Shown here: piece after piece, positions 59,847-64,000 of the stretch | Position numbering within the stretch: position 1 is the stretch's first letter | Layout of the letters: each line of letters begins with the position of its first letter | Assembly (NCBI GenBank): GCA_029204225.1 | Contig: CM055106.1 | Location: 4,438,858-4,502,857 of the forward strand | Origin: Diphasiastrum complanatum | Lineage: Eukaryota; Streptophyta; Lycopodiopsida; Lycopodiales; Lycopodiaceae | Length of the DNA stretch: 64,000 nt | Direction of reading: 5' to 3' | The notes under the pieces: generated by a model | Database searches by the model: none | Told to the model about the DNA's origin: nothing | The model's input: only the letters and a program-made list of their open reading frames with translations | Made by a program: the position numbers and the translations under genes

Positions 59847-59859
59847 AAGGAGAAAAGAA
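59847..59859 (+). other. Polypurine tract
   Basis: AAGGAGAAAAGAA, directly before the 3' LTR. The neighbour gypsy has AAGGGGGGAAGAA at the same place. Confidence 0.85.
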
Positions 59860-61194
<1,335 letters not shown>

Positions 61195-62514
61195 GGTGGG
61201 TTACTATTTTGGAATGGGAAAATTTGTGTACCAGCGGATGATGAGTTAACGAAGAGGATTCTTTATGAGTGTCACGACGTTCCCTATGCTTGTCATTCGA
61301 GTATACACAAGACTTTGGACTTGGTCAAAAGAGAGTTTTATTGGCCAAAACTCAAGCCATTTGTCGAGTCTTATGTGGTTAGATGTAGACCTTGTCAGTT
61401 AGTCAAAGCTAAACGCTTAAAGACTGGAGGGTTGTTGCATCCCTTAGATATCCCTCAGAAACGATGGGAAAGTATATATATGGATTTTGTGGTTGGACTT
61501 CCAAGGACCCAACGCCAAAATGATTCTATTTGGGTTGTGGTGGATAGGTTGACAAAGTTAGCTACTTTTATACCAGTCAAGTCAACTGCTAAGGCTTTAG
61601 ATTTAGCCCAGCTCTTTGTGGAAAGATTATTTAGGCTTTATGGACTGCCAAGTGATATAGTTAGTGATAGAGATTCCAAATTTATAGGTTACTTTTGGTC
61701 AGCTATATTCCATAAGCTTGAAACCTCGCTTAGTTTTAGTTCTTCTGATCATCCTGAATCAGATGGCCAGACTGAGAGAGCTAGTCAGACTATGGAGGAT
61801 ATGTTGAGAACATATGTGTCTCACATGCAATCTCAGTGGGAAGATTACGTTCCTTTGATTGAGTTTGCTTATAATAGTAAGAAACATTTTGCTACTAGTC
61901 ATAGTCCGTTTATGTTGATGTACGGTCTTCAATCTAGATCTCTGGTAAATGTGGAGACAAAGTCTGTTAAAATCCAGAAAGTTGTGGATTTCTTGCATGA
62001 TATGCGTGAAATGTTGCAAGCGGCCCGTGATTGTATCCGGAGGGATAGAGCTAAGCACTATGCCAATCTGAAGAGGTCTCCCAGAGATTTGAAAGTTGAT
62101 GACTGGGTATATCTTTGAATACCTAAGGATTCTAAGACTATTCGTATGGGGAAGCATTATAAATTGTCTACGAGATATTGTGGACCGTTTCAGATTATAA
62201 AGAAAATTGGTTCTTTAGCTTATGAACTAGATCTTTAGAACAAGTCTACAGCTCACCTTGTGTTTCATGTAAGTCATCTAAAATTAAGCTTACATGAAGG
62301 TGACGTAGTTGGTTCAGATGAAGATCTTACCCATTTGGAGGACTTATCGCTTAGTGTTCCTTTGGAACCTGAAAATGTACTCAGAACCAGAGATAAACAA
62401 TTGAGAAATCGTTCTATCTCTGAGTGCTTAATTAGGTGGAAGGGACGGACTAAGGATGACGATTCATAGGAGCGGGTTGAAAGCATAAAGAAGAATTTCA
62501 CTAGGTTTCACTTC
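61195..62514 (+). pseudogene. Gypsy (chromovirus) integrase and chromodomain fragment
   Basis: The frame is readable from GLLFWNGKICVPADD (61195), through the integrase finger (ECHD to CRPCQ) and the core with MDFVVGLP (Asp, codon 61483), SDRDSKF (Asp, 61666) and DGQTERA (Glu, 61774). The second Asp and the Glu are 36 residues apart, the DD35E spacing, so the catalytic triad is intact. Then comes a C-terminal GPFQIIKKIGSLAYELDL and a chromodomain (RNRSISECLIRWKG). In-frame stops at 62116 (TGA), 62236 (TAG) and 62467 (TAG) break it. Gag, protease and RT are missing upstream; the left edge is a truncation. Confidence 0.9.
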
Positions 62515-62532
62515 TAGAGATAGAAGTGGTTC

Positions 62533-62545
62533 AAGGGGGGAAGAA
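62533..62545 (+). other. Polypurine tract
   Basis: AAGGGGGGAAGAA next to the LTR start. Confidence 0.9.
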
Positions 62546-63017
62546 TGTTATGTCCATGTCCAGTACAAGGGAATCGGAATAATTTCTGACGTGGATAGCC
62601 GGTCACTCTAGTTGTATGTGGTTATTAGTTGTGCTACGTCATTCTGGACGTGGTCGTATCAAGTAATTAATAATCATATGAGGGCCCAGACCTATAATTG
62701 GACATCGGAGCACATGCATGGTGAATGACTGCTTTAATGCAAGAATAGAGGTCAATAGCTCAATATAGGTTGCATGGAGATCCTAGGAAAAATATTCTCT
62801 CTCTCTTGGAGAAAATGTATCCTGTGGAAACTCGCCCATCTCTCTATTGAGAATTCAGTTTCTTGAGCCAGTTTCTCCTCTCCTCTCTTGTGTTCTTCAC
62901 TGTGGCTTGGGGGTGGATTGGTTAGGGTATTGACTAGCCTCTCCATATTGGTTGGGTGGTTCATGCTCCACATGTGTCCTTTTGGTTTGCATGTGATAGG
63001 ATTCTTGAAGATCTTCA
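62546..63017 (+). repeat. 3' LTR of the gypsy fragment
   Basis: It starts TGTTATGTCCATGTCC and has landmarks in common with the LTRs at 53.5 and 59.9 kb (GTTAGT/GTTATTAGTTGTGC, ACGTCATWCTGGA, CTTGGGGGTG, TTGGTTGGGTGGTT), but is clearly diverged. Its end, near GATCTTCA, is approximate. Confidence 0.75.
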
Positions 63018-63668
63018 CTTGGTGATCGTTATAATTAGCTTGCCTTTTTGATTTATTTGCAATATTTCTAATTCGTACTTTCCTATGTTAGCTATGCAAC
63101 ACTCGGTCTCATTAGATGCCTTAATATAATATCGAAAATCATATGTGTGTCTGATTAACGACACAATTGTCTTTGGCGCATATGAAACATTGATCAAGAT
63201 AATGTTTTCTTGCATGGAAGTCTTTTGGACAGTTGAAAATACCTTGGACTCCAAAGTGCCATTGAGTACAAGTGCCCCAATCAAATGAGTTTTTTGTCGC
63301 ATCATTTTCTTTGTATCCATGCCATCAATGACAAGGCCTAAATATTTTTGAGGATACTCCAAACATATTTTTTCGATGATTCAAACGCTTTTGTTTTTTT
63401 AATGTTTGTTGATCTTTGTATACTTGAAGGGCCTTAGCAACATCCATTAAAAATAATAAATGTTACTGGTCAAAATATAGTAATATTATTACATAAATAT
63501 TTTGTAAATAAGAATATCAATTTGAAAACAACCAAAATTAAAGACATTCACTTAACATTTTTTAATATGGTATGGCAAGTGAAAATATAAAAACAATTGG
63601 CAATTTTTCTCCATGAATGTCTACAAAATGCTTTAGCCAAGTGTTGGTTTGTGAAATGGAGATTATCA
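63018..63668 (-). other. Unidentified minus-strand frame (63015-63362) and AT-rich flank
   Basis: The 115-codon frame reads MEYPQKYLGLVIDGMDTKKM and KTHLIGALVLNG. The LVIDGMD...KTHLIG pattern recalls the opening of DUF7869-like proteins that accompany some TEs, but the match is from memory of a short motif and not secure. It ends at the LTR boundary, so it is truncated. Confidence 0.3.
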
Positions 63669-63681
63669 GCTCTGATACTAG
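63669..63681 (-). other. Primer-site-like sequence
   Basis: The minus strand reads CTAGTATCAGAGC, close to TGGTATCAGAGC, just left of a TGTTGGATG start. Confidence 0.6.
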
Positions 63682-63683
63682 TC

Positions 63684-64000
63684 TGTTGGATGAATACCAA
63701 TGGATGAAAGACAATGATGATGAAATAGCAGTGATAATTATGTTAACAGGATTGTGGATTACTTAGAGAAAAAAGATTGTGAGCTGTTCTTTTTGTGTTG
63801 ATTAAGATTATCAGTGTAGGAGTCTGGGACTGCCATGAAAGAGAGATTGCAGAAACGATTAGGTGTCTGAGACAGCCATGCAATCCTCTATTGCTAATAA
63901 TCTGATATGGAGAGAATGTAGAATTGACTTAGACATCAGAGACAGCCATACATTTCTCTGATAATGATGTTTGCGTAAGAGGAGTGAGAGTTAATTTCAT
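63684..64000 (-). repeat. Start of an LTR, minus-strand element, runs off the window
   Basis: TGTTGGATGAATACC follows the primer-like site. The block contains a repeated word, GTCTGRGACWGCCATG, at about 63822 and 63868, and a diverged third near 63934. The other end lies beyond the window. Confidence 0.5.

Overview
This is a nuclear window from a land plant with a large, repeat-rich genome. Only two ordinary host genes are clear. Both have plant-type GT-AG introns: an RS2Z-type SR splicing factor (27056-29031, +, six exons) and a peptide-methionine sulfoxide reductase MsrA (42702-44116, -, three exons). Nearly everything else is transposable-element sequence and very long CT/GA, CA/GT and AT microsatellites. 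The sequence alone does not fix the species. The repeat load, the long GA tracts and a LINE whose ORF1 looks like the animal/algal L1 type are compatible with a non-flowering plant, but that is inference.

Layout. 1-5.4 kb: hairpin-rich repeats, a minus-strand LTR-like block, and a KpnI-site (GGTACC) cluster that may be a hAT end inserted in an AT microsatellite. 5.4-7.2 kb: three TE fragments back to back: the chromodomain end of a minus-strand gypsy, a plus-strand gypsy gag-protease-RT fragment, and a minus-strand hAT BED-finger fragment. 7.4-25.5 kb: a nested stack. A degenerate LINE is split by a young gypsy (8670-13736) in ORF1 and by a young copia (14488-18898, minus, TSD AGTCC) in ORF2. 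Its 3' side is cut by a 400-bp LTR, and that LTR is itself split by a nearly complete hAT (19654-24771, TSD CTTTGACC). 25.5-31.9 kb: the RS2Z gene and its flanks. 32.8-34.3 kb: a minus-strand copia gag-protease fragment with a 348-bp tandem duplication. 34.4-38.3 kb: a 4-kb element with long inverted ends starting CACTATGG and a CTAG-rich interior. 39-44.6 kb: mostly anonymous sequence, then MsrA with a CT tract in its presumed 5' UTR. 45.2-52.35 kb: a plus-strand copia with matching ATTTT target duplications, carrying a gypsy gag fragment and a minus-strand copia. 53.5-60.4 kb: a large LTR element with LTRs about 96% alike by eye and no open coding region. Its 3' interior resembles the decayed 3' pol of the gypsy fragment that follows it (61.2-63.0 kb). 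The window ends in another minus-strand LTR.

How the parts relate. Most of the density comes from elements inserting into elements, and target duplications allow the order of several events to be read. The hAT is the most complete mobile unit: six exons in consistent phase over 1012 codons, terminal inverted repeats, an 8-bp duplication, and one in-frame stop. The 53.5-60.4 kb element is the most unusual: the LTRs are far better preserved than the interior, as expected for a non-autonomous element mobilised in trans. No tRNA, rRNA or CRISPR feature was seen.
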